This document shows, one piece after another, positions 5,960-14,439 of a stretch of 41,734 bases of DNA. Position 1 is the first letter of the stretch. Each line of letters opens with the position of its first letter. The stretch spans positions 1-41,734 of the forward strand of contig JAKISR010000016.1 of assembly GCA_021648465.1 (NCBI GenBank), written 5' to 3'. The translations under genes were made by a program, and so were the position numbers. Source of the DNA: Sulfurimonas sp. Its GTDB lineage: Bacteria; Campylobacterota; Campylobacteria; Campylobacterales; Sulfurimonadaceae. The notes under the pieces are model-generated. The model saw nothing but the letters and a program-made list of their open reading frames with translations, ran no database searches and was not told the DNA's origin.

Positions 5960-6496
5960 CTAAACTGCTTCGTCTATTATTGAAAAACCAGCTTCTCGCA
6001 TAGCATTATCAACCATCTCTATAGCTTTTGCTATTGTTTGTTGACTTATTTCAGGTAGTTCTTCACCCCAAAGTTTTTCAGCTTCATTAAAGCCCTGTAT
6101 CATGCCTTCGCGACCAGCACGCATCATATCTTCATCTCCGCCAGAACCATTTATTACAAAATTTGCAATACGCTCAGAGGTTTGTTTTATATCAAACATT
6201 CCGTCCTCGCTAATAAGCTTAGTAGCTTCATCCTGTGATAGTTCAGCTATGGGTTTTCCATCATATCCTATATTGCTCAAAAAAGCTTGAAAATCTTGAT
6301 AGTTTTGAGTAAATTTATCTGCTTTATCATGTATTTGCCCCTGAATAGATGCAGAGTTAAAAGAGACCATTTGAGAGTTTACTTTAAGCTCTGCTTTTAT
6401 CTCTGTGACTTCATCTTTTGAAAGCTTTTTAGTAAAAAGAGGTTTTATTGCAGATGATGCATTTTCTATAGCACCTACATTAGATGAAATTTGCAT
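5960..6496 (-). CDS. Conserved-looking hypothetical protein, soluble and helical
   Basis: A 178-residue acidic protein without signal peptide, membrane segment or cysteine. It begins M-Q-I-S-S-N and has a Ser/Ala/Asn-rich opening, then mostly helical segments (for example A-E-L-S-Q-D-E-A-T-K-L-I-S-E-D-G near 103-118 and an I-A-K-A-I-E-M-V-D-N-A-M-R-E-A-G segment near the end). The mid-region G-S-G-G-D-E-D-M-M-R-A-G-R-E-G-M-I-Q-G-F-N-E-A-E is distinctive. I do not know its function. It is transcribed away from the cold-shock gene and leads into the S4 gene. Confidence 0.65.
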   Translation of the reverse strand: MQISSNVGAIENASSAIKPLFTKKLSKDEVTEIKAELKVNSQMVSFNSASIQGQIHDKADKFTQNYQDFQAFLSNIGYDGKPIAELSQDEATKLISEDGMFDIKQTSERIANFVINGSGGDEDMMRAGREGMIQGFNEAEKLWGEELPEISQQTIAKAIEMVDNAMREAGFSIIDEAV

Positions 6497-6654
6497 TATA
6501 AATCCTTTAATTTTAGTAAAGTGTATTATACTACTTCATTAAGAATAACTATCGACAATACTTTAAATTTATAAAGCATTTCTAATAAAAAATATTCTTT
6601 TTGGTTTTCTATAGTTAAATTTATATTTTATGATACAAATTTAAAAAATTAAGT

Positions 6655-6781
6655 TATAATGTCTCCGATGAAAGATTTGTGTGAGAGTTCATCTATAGTA
6701 TATTCTGCTAGACAAACGACTCTACCCAATATTCGGACTCCACTTTTAAGGAAGTGAATTTTTACCAAAGAGGTACAACAT
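6655..6781 (+). promoter_or_regulatory. Promoter and long leader of the cold-shock gene
   Basis: A perfect TATAAT (6655-6660) after an AT-rich stretch predicts a start near 6667 and a leader of about 115 bases before the ATG. Long structured leaders are typical of cspA-type genes, where they act as thermosensors. The leader contains a small stem CACTT/AAGTG (around 6740-6757). The ribosome site AGAGG (about 6769-6773) lies close to the start codon. Confidence 0.55.
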
Positions 6782-7000
6782 ATGGCAGAATTGCTAGACG
6801 GATCAGTAAAATGGTTCAACGAAGAAAAAGGTTATGGTTTCATTCAACAAGACAATGGACAAAGTGATATTTTTGTTCACTTTCGCCAAGTAAACAGAGC
6901 AGGTCCAGGCCGTGTATCTTTAGCTGAAGGTCAAAAGGTAACTTTTGAAGTTGGCGAAGGTCAAAAAGGTCCTCAAGCAGAGAACGTAACTCCTCTATAG
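6782..7000 (+). CDS. Cold-shock protein, CspA family
   Basis: A 72-residue single cold-shock domain. The two nucleic-acid binding motifs are present: K-G-Y-G-F-I (RNP1, residues 17-22) and D-I-F-V-H-F (RNP2, 29-34), following the invariant G-S-V-K-W-F-N opening. It is an RNA/single-strand DNA chaperone that melts secondary structure at low temperature or during growth shifts. It is monocistronic, with its own strong -10 and long leader upstream and a stem-loop terminator downstream. Length and composition are typical. Confidence 0.95.
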   Translation: MAELLDGSVKWFNEEKGYGFIQQDNGQSDIFVHFRQVNRAGPGRVSLAEGQKVTFEVGEGQKGPQAENVTPL

Positions 7001-7010
7001 GTTTTACAAT

Positions 7011-7038
7011 GTAGACTCCATTTTATATGGTAGTCTAC
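7011..7038 (+). terminator. Intrinsic terminator of the cold-shock gene
   Basis: GTAGACT-CCA (7011-7020) pairs with TGG-AGTCTAC (7028-7038, one bulged T) around a TTTTATA loop, then AACCTTTATTTT. It lies 10 bases after the stop codon. Confidence 0.75.
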
Positions 7039-7138
7039 AACCTTTATTTTACTACACTTTTTATATTTAAACTACTAATTACATACTAAAACTAACATTA
7101 AATTCTATATATAGATATTATTAAAAAAATAAAATTAC

Positions 7139-7144
7139 TATAAT
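7139..7144 (+). promoter_or_regulatory. -10 element of the acs gene
   Basis: A perfect TATAAT about 43 bases before the acs start in a very AT-rich spacer. A TAGGAA ribosome site (7175-7180) precedes ATG 7188. Confidence 0.5.
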
Positions 7145-7187
7145 ACGCTACAATAATCCAAAATTAATTTCTAATAGGAATAAATAT

Positions 7188-9143
7188 ATGCAACATAAAC
7201 TTTATTACCCAAATCCAGAACTTTCAAAAAATGCATCTGTAAAAAGTATGGATGAATACAATGAGCTACAAAACTTTGCTAAAAGAGACTATGAGGGGTT
7301 TTGGGATAGCTTTGCTAAAGAAAAAATTACTTGGAAAAAACCATATACAAAAGTTTTAGATGATTCAAACATGCCTTTTGCTAGGTGGTTTGAAGGTGGA
7401 GAGTTAAATGTATCTGAACAATGTATAGACCGTCATTTAGAAAAAAATGGTGAAAAAACTGCCATTTTATTTGAGGGTGAGTTAGGTGACATTCAAAAAA
7501 TTACTTACAACCAACTTTCCGTCCATGTAAACAAAACTGCTAATCTTTTAAGAGAGCGTTATGGTGTTACAAAAGGTGACCGTGTTGTAATCTACATGCC
7601 AATGATTCCAGAAGCTGCATTTATGATGTTAGCTTGTGCTCGTATTGGGGCTATTCATTCTATTGTATTTGGAGGTTTCTCTTCTGATGCAATCCGTGAT
7701 CGTGTTATAGGTGCACAAGCAAAACTTATAATTACAGCTGATGGAGCTTATCGTAAAGGCAAACCATATTTGCTAAAACCTGCTGTAGATGAAGCTATTT
7801 CAAAAGGTGGATGTGAGAGTGTTAAAAATGTTTTAATTGTTAAAAGAAATAATGAAGAGATAAATATAGTTGAGGGTCGTGATGAAATCTATAATGATTT
7901 AATAGATTCCTACTCTGATAAATGTGTTGCTGAATCTATGGCAAGTGAAGACCCACTGTTTTTACTTTACACTTCTGGTAGCACAGGTCAACCAAAAGGT
8001 GTTCAACATAATCAAGCTGGGTATATTCTTTGGGCACAAATGACTATGGAGTGGGTTTTTGATATTAAACCTGATGATATTTACTGGTGTACTGCAGATA
8101 TTGGTTGGATTACTGGTCATACATATATAGTTTATGGTCCACTTGCAGCGGGTGCAACTACAGTTATGTATGAAGGTATTCCACTTTATCCGGATGCTGG
8201 GCGTTGGTGGAAGATGATAGAGGAGTTAAAAGTCACTCAGTTTTATACAGCTCCAACTGCTATTCGTATGCTTCATAAAGTTGGTAATGACGAACCAGAC
8301 AAATACGACTTAAGTTCTCTAAGAATTCTTGGAACTGTTGGTGAGCCTATTAACCCCGAAGCATGGGACTGGTATCACAATAAAATTGGTGGTGGGACTT
8401 GCCCTATTGTTGATACATGGTGGCAAACGGAGACTGGTGGTCACATGATATCTCCACTTCCAGGTGCTACACCTATTCAAGCTGGATGTGCAACACTTCC
8501 AGTTCCAGGAATTATGGCTGAAGTTTTAGAAGAAGATGGTACGCCAACGCCAGTTGGAGAAAAAGGTCTTTTGTGCATAACTAAACCTTGGCCAGCAATG
8601 ATAAGAAATGTTTGGGGTGATCCTGAAAGATTCAAAAAAGCATACTTTGGCGATTGTAAAAAAGATGGAAAACCAGTTTATTTTTCAGGTGATGGCGCTA
8701 TGATTGATGAGAAAGGTTACATTACTATTACTGGTCGTACCGATGATGTTATGAATGTTTCTGGTCATCGTATTGGTAGTGCAGAAGTTGAGGCAAGTAT
8801 CGGAAATGCAGAGTTTGTTGCTGAATCTGCTGTTGTTAGTGAACCTCACGACATTAAGGGTGAATCTTTATGTGCTTTTGTTATTTTAAATCTTACAGAG
8901 CATGCAGGGTTTGAGGAGATGAGTAAAGAGATAAATAATATCATTAAAAATGAAGTTGGTGCATTTGCTAAGTGTGATCGTTTTGTATTTGTACCAGGAC
9001 TTCCAAAAACTCGTTCTGGTAAAATCATGCGTCGTATCCTACGACTTATTGCCGTTGGCGAAGAGATTACACAAGATATTTCAACACTAGAAGATCCTAG
9101 TGTTGTTGAAGCAATTATCAAAGCAACACAAGAGCAAAGTTAA
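7188..9143 (+). CDS. acs: Acetyl-CoA synthetase (AMP-forming)
   Basis: A 651-residue member of the ANL adenylating superfamily, of the usual Acs length. It makes acetyl-CoA from acetate, ATP and CoA through acetyl-AMP in the cytoplasm. Seen: the P-loop-like T-S-G-S-T-G at 262-267 followed by Q-P-K-G, the W-W-Q-T-E-T-G-G acyl-pocket/adenylate motif, the Y-F-S-G-D-G hinge region and the C-terminal R-S-G-K-I-M-R-R with Lys612, the residue acetylated and inactivated by Pat-type acetyltransferases in other bacteria. A GNAT acetyltransferase lies nearby, but its closest relatives cannot be judged here. It has its own promoter. The SEC-C gene follows after 2 bases. Confidence 0.97.
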   Translation: MQHKLYYPNPELSKNASVKSMDEYNELQNFAKRDYEGFWDSFAKEKITWKKPYTKVLDDSNMPFARWFEGGELNVSEQCIDRHLEKNGEKTAILFEGELGDIQKITYNQLSVHVNKTANLLRERYGVTKGDRVVIYMPMIPEAAFMMLACARIGAIHSIVFGGFSSDAIRDRVIGAQAKLIITADGAYRKGKPYLLKPAVDEAISKGGCESVKNVLIVKRNNEEINIVEGRDEIYNDLIDSYSDKCVAESMASEDPLFLLYTSGSTGQPKGVQHNQAGYILWAQMTMEWVFDIKPDDIYWCTADIGWITGHTYIVYGPLAAGATTVMYEGIPLYPDAGRWWKMIEELKVTQFYTAPTAIRMLHKVGNDEPDKYDLSSLRILGTVGEPINPEAWDWYHNKIGGGTCPIVDTWWQTETGGHMISPLPGATPIQAGCATLPVPGIMAEVLEEDGTPTPVGEKGLLCITKPWPAMIRNVWGDPERFKKAYFGDCKKDGKPVYFSGDGAMIDEKGYITITGRTDDVMNVSGHRIGSAEVEASIGNAEFVAESAVVSEPHDIKGESLCAFVILNLTEHAGFEEMSKEINNIIKNEVGAFAKCDRFVFVPGLPKTRSGKIMRRILRLIAVGEEITQDISTLEDPSVVEAIIKATQEQS

Positions 9144-9145
9144 AT

Positions 9146-9559
9146 TTGAACTGTTACTGCGGTCATAATATAAATTATGATGAATGTTGTGGAGCGATAC
9201 TAGATGCTAAAAAAACAGCATCTACTCCACATGAGCTTACGAGAAGCAGATATTGTGCATTTGTTAAATCTAATATAGAGTACTTAAACTCAACCTCACT
9301 GAATAATGAAAAAATAAAAAAACTTTCTTATATAAAATGGTTAAAACTAGATGTTATAGATTCTTATGAAAATATTGTTGAATTTAAAGCTTATTATCGT
9401 GATTCTGGAAATATTCACGTTCTTCATGAGAAGAGTAGTTTTGTAAAACAAAATGGAAAATGGTTTTACATTGATGGCGAAATATACAACTCTAAGATAA
9501 ATAGAAACGAAAATTGTCCATGTGGAAGTAAAAAAAAATTTAAAAAATGTTGTGTTTAA
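9146..9559 (+). CDS. YchJ/UPF0225-like SEC-C motif protein
   Basis: A 137-residue protein with a zinc-binding SEC-C-like motif at each end: C-Y-C-G...D-E-C-C at 3-15 and C-P-C-G-S-K-K-K-F-K-K-C-C at about 124-136. Between them is an NTF2-like segment with the family signature T-P-H-E-L-T-R-S-R-Y-C-A-F. These proteins are widespread and of unclear role. The start is TTG 9146, two bases after the acs stop, because the first motif begins at residue 3 and no ATG fits. It is probably co-transcribed with acs. Its end overlaps the convergent GNAT gene by 4 bases. Confidence 0.85.
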   Translation: MNCYCGHNINYDECCGAILDAKKTASTPHELTRSRYCAFVKSNIEYLNSTSLNNEKIKKLSYIKWLKLDVIDSYENIVEFKAYYRDSGNIHVLHEKSSFVKQNGKWFYIDGEIYNSKINRNENCPCGSKKKFKKCCV

Positions 9560-9984
9560 AGAGTCGAATCTAAAGATTTTAAAAAGACATAACTCTTCTT
9601 TGTAAATCCATTTTTTTCATAAAAACCATGTGCCTCTTTTTTTTGTAATCCTGATGATAAAACAATATTTTCACACATCCCTACTTTTGCATAATCATAT
9701 AAATAATCAAGCATCATTTCTCCATATTTTTTACCTCTATATTTTTCATCAGTAACTAATTCAAATATATATAAATGCCTTTTATGATAAAGATTTGTTT
9801 GTATAGTAACCCCTGCATAAGTTATCAACTCCTCTCCATTCATGATACCAAATATCTTATATTCCATATCTCTCATATCGTATATTAAATCCTCAAACTC
9901 TTTATACGATAAATCTACACGAAGTTGGGAAACCACTTCATATGCTGTTAATAATTCTTTTAAATCTAATTCTCTAATCTGCAT
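9556..9984 (-). CDS. GNAT-family N-acetyltransferase
   Basis: A protein of about 142 residues from ATG 9984 (an in-frame ATG at 10017 would add 11 residues, but a -10-like TATTATAAAAT lies inside that extension, which favours the downstream start). The GNAT motif A is seen as D-E-K-Y-R-G-K-K-Y-G-E-M-M-L-D-Y-L (acetyl-CoA pyrophosphate loop R-G-K-K-Y-G). The C-terminal part has A-H-G-F-Y-E-K-N-G-F typical of motif B. It transfers an acetyl group to an amine of unknown identity. It is divergent from mqo and convergent with the SEC-C gene. Confidence 0.85.
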   Translation of the reverse strand: MQIRELDLKELLTAYEVVSQLRVDLSYKEFEDLIYDMRDMEYKIFGIMNGEELITYAGVTIQTNLYHKRHLYIFELVTDEKYRGKKYGEMMLDYLYDYAKVGMCENIVLSSGLQKKEAHGFYEKNGFTKKSYVFLKSLDSTL

Positions 9985-10047
9985 AGAATATTTTATAATA
10001 AATTTGCTACAATGCAACTAAATTAGTTTGTTTTGAAGGAATTTACA

Positions 10048-11547
10048 ATGTCTATAAAGAACTTTGAAGTGATTATTGTTGGTGCTGGAATCTCTGGAGC
10101 TGCTTTAGCTTATGAACTTGCTAGATATACAGATATTAAATCAATCGGAATAATTGAAAAATATGAAGATGTTGCAACTTTAAACTCTAAGGGGACAAGC
10201 AACTCTCAAACTATACATGTAGGGGATATTGAAACAAACTACACTCTTGAAAAAGCAGCAATTACAAAGCGTACTGCAAAAATGGTTGAGAAGTACTGCC
10301 TCCAGTACAATTATCAAAATGACATAATGTTTTCTCATCAAAAAATGGCTTTAGGGGTAGGTAAAAAAGAGGTTGATTTTTTATTACACCGCTATGAAGA
10401 GTTCTCTGAACTTTTTCCTTATCTTGAAATATGGGATAAAGAGAAATTAAAAGAGCTAGAACCTCGTATTGTTTTTGATGAAAATGGAGATGAGCGTAAA
10501 GATGATATTATCGCTGTTGGAGCAAAAGGTGAATGGACAACAGTTGATTTTGGAAAAATGACACAATCACTAATTGAAAATGCAAAAAAGCAGGAGAACA
10601 CTGAAGTTGATCTTTTTTTAAACACTGAAGTTTTAGAAATTCAAAAAAGTAAAAAGCGTGGCTATATGGTAAAAACAAAAGATACTACTTACTATGCAGA
10701 TTTTGTAGTCGTAGATGCTGGTTCATACTCTCTATTTTTAGCACATAAAATGGGTTTTGGACTAGGGCTTGGTTGTTTGCCTGTAGCTGGTAGTTTTTAT
10801 ATGACAAACCAAAAAATGTTAAATGGTAAAGTTTATATGATCCAAAATCCAAAACTCCCTTTTGCTGCTCTTCATGGTGACCCTGATGTTTTGGATAATG
10901 AAAACACTCGCTTTGGACCGACTGCATTAATGATGCCAAAATTAGAGCGTTACAAAAGTGGTACTATTTTAGATTTTTTCAAAACTCTTCGTTTTGATTC
11001 TAAAATTGCAACGGCACTCTGGAAGCTTTTAAAAGATAGTGATATTCGTAACTATATATTTAGAAATTTTCTTTTTGAAATCCCATATTTCAACAAAAGA
11101 CTTTTTCTAAAAGATGCAAAAAAAATTGTACCTGGTCTTAAGCTTGATGAGTTTCATTATGCCAAAGGATTTGGTGGTATTCGTCCTCAGGTACTAGACA
11201 AAGATAAACAAAAACTTATGTTAGGGGAAGCTTCTATCTTTACAGGAGAAGGCTTGATTTTTAATATGACGCCATCCCCTGGTGCAACCTCATGTTTAGG
11301 TAATGCAGAAAGAGATTTAAAATATATTGTTCAATACCTAGGCAAAGAGTTTAATGAAGATAAATTTAATGATGAACTTACGGAGGGTGAATACTGTGTA
11401 TTACCTGAACATCTTGAATCTAAAAAAGCTATTGTTAACCTTATTCGTGCTGAAATTCAAAGAACTGAAGAGAAATTTTTTGAAGAAGTACATCCTGGTG
11501 AACCAGATAAAGATTTTTGGAATAAACCAAGTTCAAAATTAAAATAA
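10048..11547 (+). CDS. mqo: Malate:quinone oxidoreductase (FAD-dependent)
   Basis: A 499-residue flavoprotein that oxidises malate to oxaloacetate and passes electrons to the quinone pool at the membrane. The N-terminal Rossmann motif V-I-I-V-G-A-G-I-S-G-A-A-L-A (about 8-21) binds FAD. It is followed by the Mqo-like G-T-S-N-S-Q-T-I-H-V-G-D segment. The C-terminal half has G-L-I-F-N-M-T-P-S-P-G-A-T-S-C-L-G for flavin contact. The start was set at ATG 10048 because a GAAGGA ribosome site lies 7 bases upstream; a TTG 15 bases earlier overlaps that site. Campylobacterota commonly use Mqo in the TCA cycle. Other FAD oxidoreductases of this superfamily are possible but less likely. Confidence 0.88.
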   Translation: MSIKNFEVIIVGAGISGAALAYELARYTDIKSIGIIEKYEDVATLNSKGTSNSQTIHVGDIETNYTLEKAAITKRTAKMVEKYCLQYNYQNDIMFSHQKMALGVGKKEVDFLLHRYEEFSELFPYLEIWDKEKLKELEPRIVFDENGDERKDDIIAVGAKGEWTTVDFGKMTQSLIENAKKQENTEVDLFLNTEVLEIQKSKKRGYMVKTKDTTYYADFVVVDAGSYSLFLAHKMGFGLGLGCLPVAGSFYMTNQKMLNGKVYMIQNPKLPFAALHGDPDVLDNENTRFGPTALMMPKLERYKSGTILDFFKTLRFDSKIATALWKLLKDSDIRNYIFRNFLFEIPYFNKRLFLKDAKKIVPGLKLDEFHYAKGFGGIRPQVLDKDKQKLMLGEASIFTGEGLIFNMTPSPGATSCLGNAERDLKYIVQYLGKEFNEDKFNDELTEGEYCVLPEHLESKKAIVNLIRAEIQRTEEKFFEEVHPGEPDKDFWNKPSSKLK

Positions 11548-11585
11548 AAGATAAGTTTTAAATTAAATTTTAAACAACTCTTGGA

Positions 11586-11629
11586 TATAATCGCGAAAAA
11601 TAATAGGCACACCCTCTTGCTTGTGCCTA
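11586..11629 (+). promoter_or_regulatory. Promoter and 5' leader hairpin of the ABC-F gene
   Basis: A perfect TATAAT (11586-11591) is followed by a strong hairpin: TAGGCACA (11604-11611), a 10-base loop, and TGTGCCTA (11622-11629). The predicted start near 11598 puts the hairpin at the very 5' end of the transcript, with about 14 bases left before ATG 11644. It may stabilise the mRNA or regulate ribosome access. Confidence 0.55.
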
Positions 11630-11643
11630 AGCGAAAGACACTC

Positions 11644-13251
11644 ATGGTAAATGTAAATAACTTAATTATGCGTTTTGGAAATAGAATTCTATTTCAAGAT
11701 ATAAACCTTAAATTAGATCGTCATAAAAGATATGGTCTTATTGGTGCAAATGGTGCTGGTAAAACAACTTTTTTAAAAATTCTTGCTGGTCAAATTGATG
11801 AGTATGAAGGTGATATAAATATTGAAAATGGTCTTAAAGTTGGTGTTTTAGGACAAAATCAATTTGCTTTTGAAAATTACACAATTTTAAATGCTGTTCT
11901 TTATGGAAATAAAAGACTATATGATGCCATAAAAGAAAAAGAAGAGTTATATATAACTGGTGATTTTGAAGATGAAGCTACAAATAATCGCCTAGCTGAT
12001 TTAGAAGTTATCTCTGTTGAAGAAGATCCAACTTATGAGTACGATGTAAATATTGCTAAAGTTTTAGAAAATGTTGGTATCCCAGCAGAACAACATCAAA
12101 ATCTTATGAGTTCTCTTGATAGTGCTGATAAATTTAAAGTTTTGCTTGCACAAGTTTTATATCCAAAACCTGATGTACTGTTTTTAGATGAGCCTACAAA
12201 TAACCTTGATATTGAAACTATTAGTTGGTTAGAGCATGAACTTCAGCGTCATGAAGGTACTATGGTAGTTATTTCACACGACAGACATTTCCTTAATGCT
12301 GTAGTAACCAATATTTTGGATGTTGATTATCAAAAAATTCGTGAGTTTACAGGTACTTATGATGATTGGTATATTGCAGCAAATATTATAGCTAAGCAAA
12401 ATGAGCTTAATAATACCAAAAAAGAAAAAGAAAAAGAACAACTTGAAGCTTTTGTTCGACGCTTTTCTGCAAATGCTTCAAAAGCAAAACAAGCAACTTC
12501 AAGACAAAAACAACTTGACAAACTAGTAATTGAAGACATTAAACCATCATCTCGACGTGATCCAAGTATTGTTTTTAAAGCCACGAGAGTTATGGGTGAT
12601 GAAGCCTTAAATATTGTTGGGATTAACCACACTTATGAAGATGGAAATGAAGTTTTAAAAAATATAAATCTTAAATTCAATCCAGATGAAAAAGTTGCAC
12701 TTATTGGTGGTAATGGTGTTGGTAAAACTACTCTTCTTAAAATTATTATGGAAGAGATGAAACCAAGTGGTGGAGAAGTTCACTGGGGTGCTACAATTGA
12801 GAACTCTTACTTTCCTCAAGATACTGCTGATACTATCAGTGGTAATGGTACTTTATATGATTGGCTGAGAGCCTTTGATCCAAAGCGTGATATTGCAGAG
12901 ATTAGAAACTGCCTTGGTCGTATGCTCTTTAATGGTGAGCAACAAGAAAAATCAGTTGTAAGCATTTCTGGTGGTGAAAAGCATAGAATGATGCTAAGTA
13001 AAATGATGCTTGAGGGTGGAAATTTCTTAATACTAGATGAGCCATCAAATCATCTTGACTTAGAAGCTATCGTTGCACTTGGAGAAGCTCTTTTACAATT
13101 TAAAGGAAATGTTGTTTGTGTATCGCATGACCGTGAACTTTTAGATGCTTTTGCTTCTCGAATAATTGAAATTCATGCAGATGGCTCTATAACAGACTTT
13201 AAAGGTTCATATGAAGAGTACGCTGAAGCTAAGGAAAATGGAAAAATATAG
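11644..13251 (+). CDS. ybiT: ABC-F family ATPase, YbiT type
   Basis: A 535-residue soluble tandem ABC protein of the translation-associated ABC-F class. First Walker A G-A-N-G-A-G-K-T-T and second G-G-N-G-V-G-K-T-T are intact, as are both F-L-D-E-P-T-N-N-L-D and I-L-D-E-P-S-N-H-L-D Walker B motifs. The first signature is degenerate (S-L-D-S-A-D-K-F-K-V in place of L-S-G-G), as in YbiT, while the second is V-S-I-S-G-G-E-K. A basic linker (about 240-300) joins the halves. ABC-F proteins act in the ribosomal E site. The start is ATG 11644, since an upstream TTG would overlap the promoter and leader hairpin. It is followed by the next gene with a one-base overlap. Confidence 0.9.
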   Translation: MVNVNNLIMRFGNRILFQDINLKLDRHKRYGLIGANGAGKTTFLKILAGQIDEYEGDINIENGLKVGVLGQNQFAFENYTILNAVLYGNKRLYDAIKEKEELYITGDFEDEATNNRLADLEVISVEEDPTYEYDVNIAKVLENVGIPAEQHQNLMSSLDSADKFKVLLAQVLYPKPDVLFLDEPTNNLDIETISWLEHELQRHEGTMVVISHDRHFLNAVVTNILDVDYQKIREFTGTYDDWYIAANIIAKQNELNNTKKEKEKEQLEAFVRRFSANASKAKQATSRQKQLDKLVIEDIKPSSRRDPSIVFKATRVMGDEALNIVGINHTYEDGNEVLKNINLKFNPDEKVALIGGNGVGKTTLLKIIMEEMKPSGGEVHWGATIENSYFPQDTADTISGNGTLYDWLRAFDPKRDIAEIRNCLGRMLFNGEQQEKSVVSISGGEKHRMMLSKMMLEGGNFLILDEPSNHLDLEAIVALGEALLQFKGNVVCVSHDRELLDAFASRIIEIHADGSITDFKGSYEEYAEAKENGKI

Positions 13252-14087
13252 TGTTAAAATATAAAAACTTTATAGGGCTTGGAATTGCAGGTAACTTTGC
13301 ACTTCACTTAGCTCAAGCTGGTGAATTAGAAGAATTTAAAGATATTATCACTGCAGATGAAGCAGCTCCAAAAGGAATGTTTCCTTTTTATCTACCACAA
13401 CCTGTAAATAATGCTAAAGAAATTTTAAATACTTATCCTCTATCAAGTGATACTATTACTCTTCCAAAAGAGAATGTAAATGTTCAAGCTGAACCAGAAG
13501 TTGGACTTATATGTAAACTTGAGTATATTAATAATAAACTATCAAAAATCATACCAACTCACTTTGGTGCATATAATGATTGCTCAATCAGAGTAGCTGG
13601 TGCTAACAAAATAAGTGATAAAAAAAATTGGGGCATAGCATCTAAGGGTATCTCTGATAGTCTTTTTATTATCGATAAATTCTCAAGTGGTGGAGTTATG
13701 GATAACTACTCAATCTGTAGTTTCTTGCGCCGTGATAGAGAAGTTCACGCTTATGGTGAAGATGTTGAGTTAAATGGATATAGTTACTTTTATGAAAAAC
13801 TTCAAGAGTGGATGACTAATCAAATAAATACTCAAAAAGATTTTGGTCCACTAGAACCTTTAAGTGAGTATATCTCTACATGCAATAATCCAAAAGAAGC
13901 TGTTATAAGTATAGGTGCAACAAGATATACTACTTATGGAGAAAGCACATTTTTAAAGTCAAATGATGAAGTGATTATTATAGTTTATAATGCAAAAAAA
14001 ATAACTTCTGATGAAATGCTTAAAAGTGTACAAAACAGCTCTTATGACAAAATAAATATGAGTGTATTATCTCAAAAAGTACTTTAG
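13251..14087 (+). CDS. DUF5718-like / fumarylacetoacetase-fold protein
   Basis: A 278-residue protein starting at GTG, overlapping the ABC-F stop by one base (TAGTG). It opens K-N-F-I-G-L-G-I-A-G-N-F-A-L-H-L-A-Q-A-G-E, and carries E-P-E-V-G-L-I-C-K-L-E-Y near 82-93, which resembles the acidic metal-binding strand of fumarylacetoacetate-hydrolase-like proteins. Family members in Campylobacterota are annotated DUF5718, as I recall. No signal peptide or membrane segment. The reaction is unknown; FAH-like enzymes cleave C-C bonds of beta-diketo acids. Its position in an operon with translation-related genes gives no clear hint. Confidence 0.6.
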   Translation: MLKYKNFIGLGIAGNFALHLAQAGELEEFKDIITADEAAPKGMFPFYLPQPVNNAKEILNTYPLSSDTITLPKENVNVQAEPEVGLICKLEYINNKLSKIIPTHFGAYNDCSIRVAGANKISDKKNWGIASKGISDSLFIIDKFSSGGVMDNYSICSFLRRDREVHAYGEDVELNGYSYFYEKLQEWMTNQINTQKDFGPLEPLSEYISTCNNPKEAVISIGATRYTTYGESTFLKSNDEVIIIVYNAKKITSDEMLKSVQNSSYDKINMSVLSQKVL

Positions 14088-14094
14088 TAACTTT

Positions 14095-14439
14095 ATGAGC
14101 AGAGGTAAAAAACTAGATATCTTCATAAGTGCTGATATAGATGATAGCTGGGCAGAAGTTCAAACTCCTCGTAAAACAACTATTTCAAATGAAATTCTAG
14201 AGCCAAAAAAACATTTTTTAATCTTTAAAAAAGAAAAACGCCGTGGAAAAACTGTAACACTAGTTGGAGAGTTTCAACTAAGTAAAGATGATGCAATAGC
14301 TACATTAAAAACTCTAAAAAAGAAGCTTGGATGTGGTGGAAATTATAAAGATGACTGGATGGAGTTTCAAGGTGAATTAAAAGAGAAGCTTCGTGAACTT
14401 TTAATTACCAAAAACTTTAGATTTAAACATGGTCACTAA
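14095..14439 (+). CDS. SUI1/eIF1-like translation factor (YciH family)
   Basis: A 114-residue protein from ATG 14095 (an earlier ATG would overlap the preceding gene and adds nothing family-like). The C-terminal SUI1 domain shows R-R-G-K-T-V-T-L-V-G-E-F-Q, then L-K-K-K-L-G-C-G-G-N-Y-K-D-D-W-M-E-F-Q-G, the hallmark of bacterial YciH and eukaryotic eIF1. It probably takes part in start-codon or tRNA discrimination on the 30S subunit. It lies 7 bases after the DUF5718-like gene and ends convergently with the GGDEF gene, overlapping by 4 bases. Confidence 0.9.
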   Translation: MSRGKKLDIFISADIDDSWAEVQTPRKTTISNEILEPKKHFLIFKKEKRRGKTVTLVGEFQLSKDDAIATLKTLKKKLGCGGNYKDDWMEFQGELKEKLRELLITKNFRFKHGH

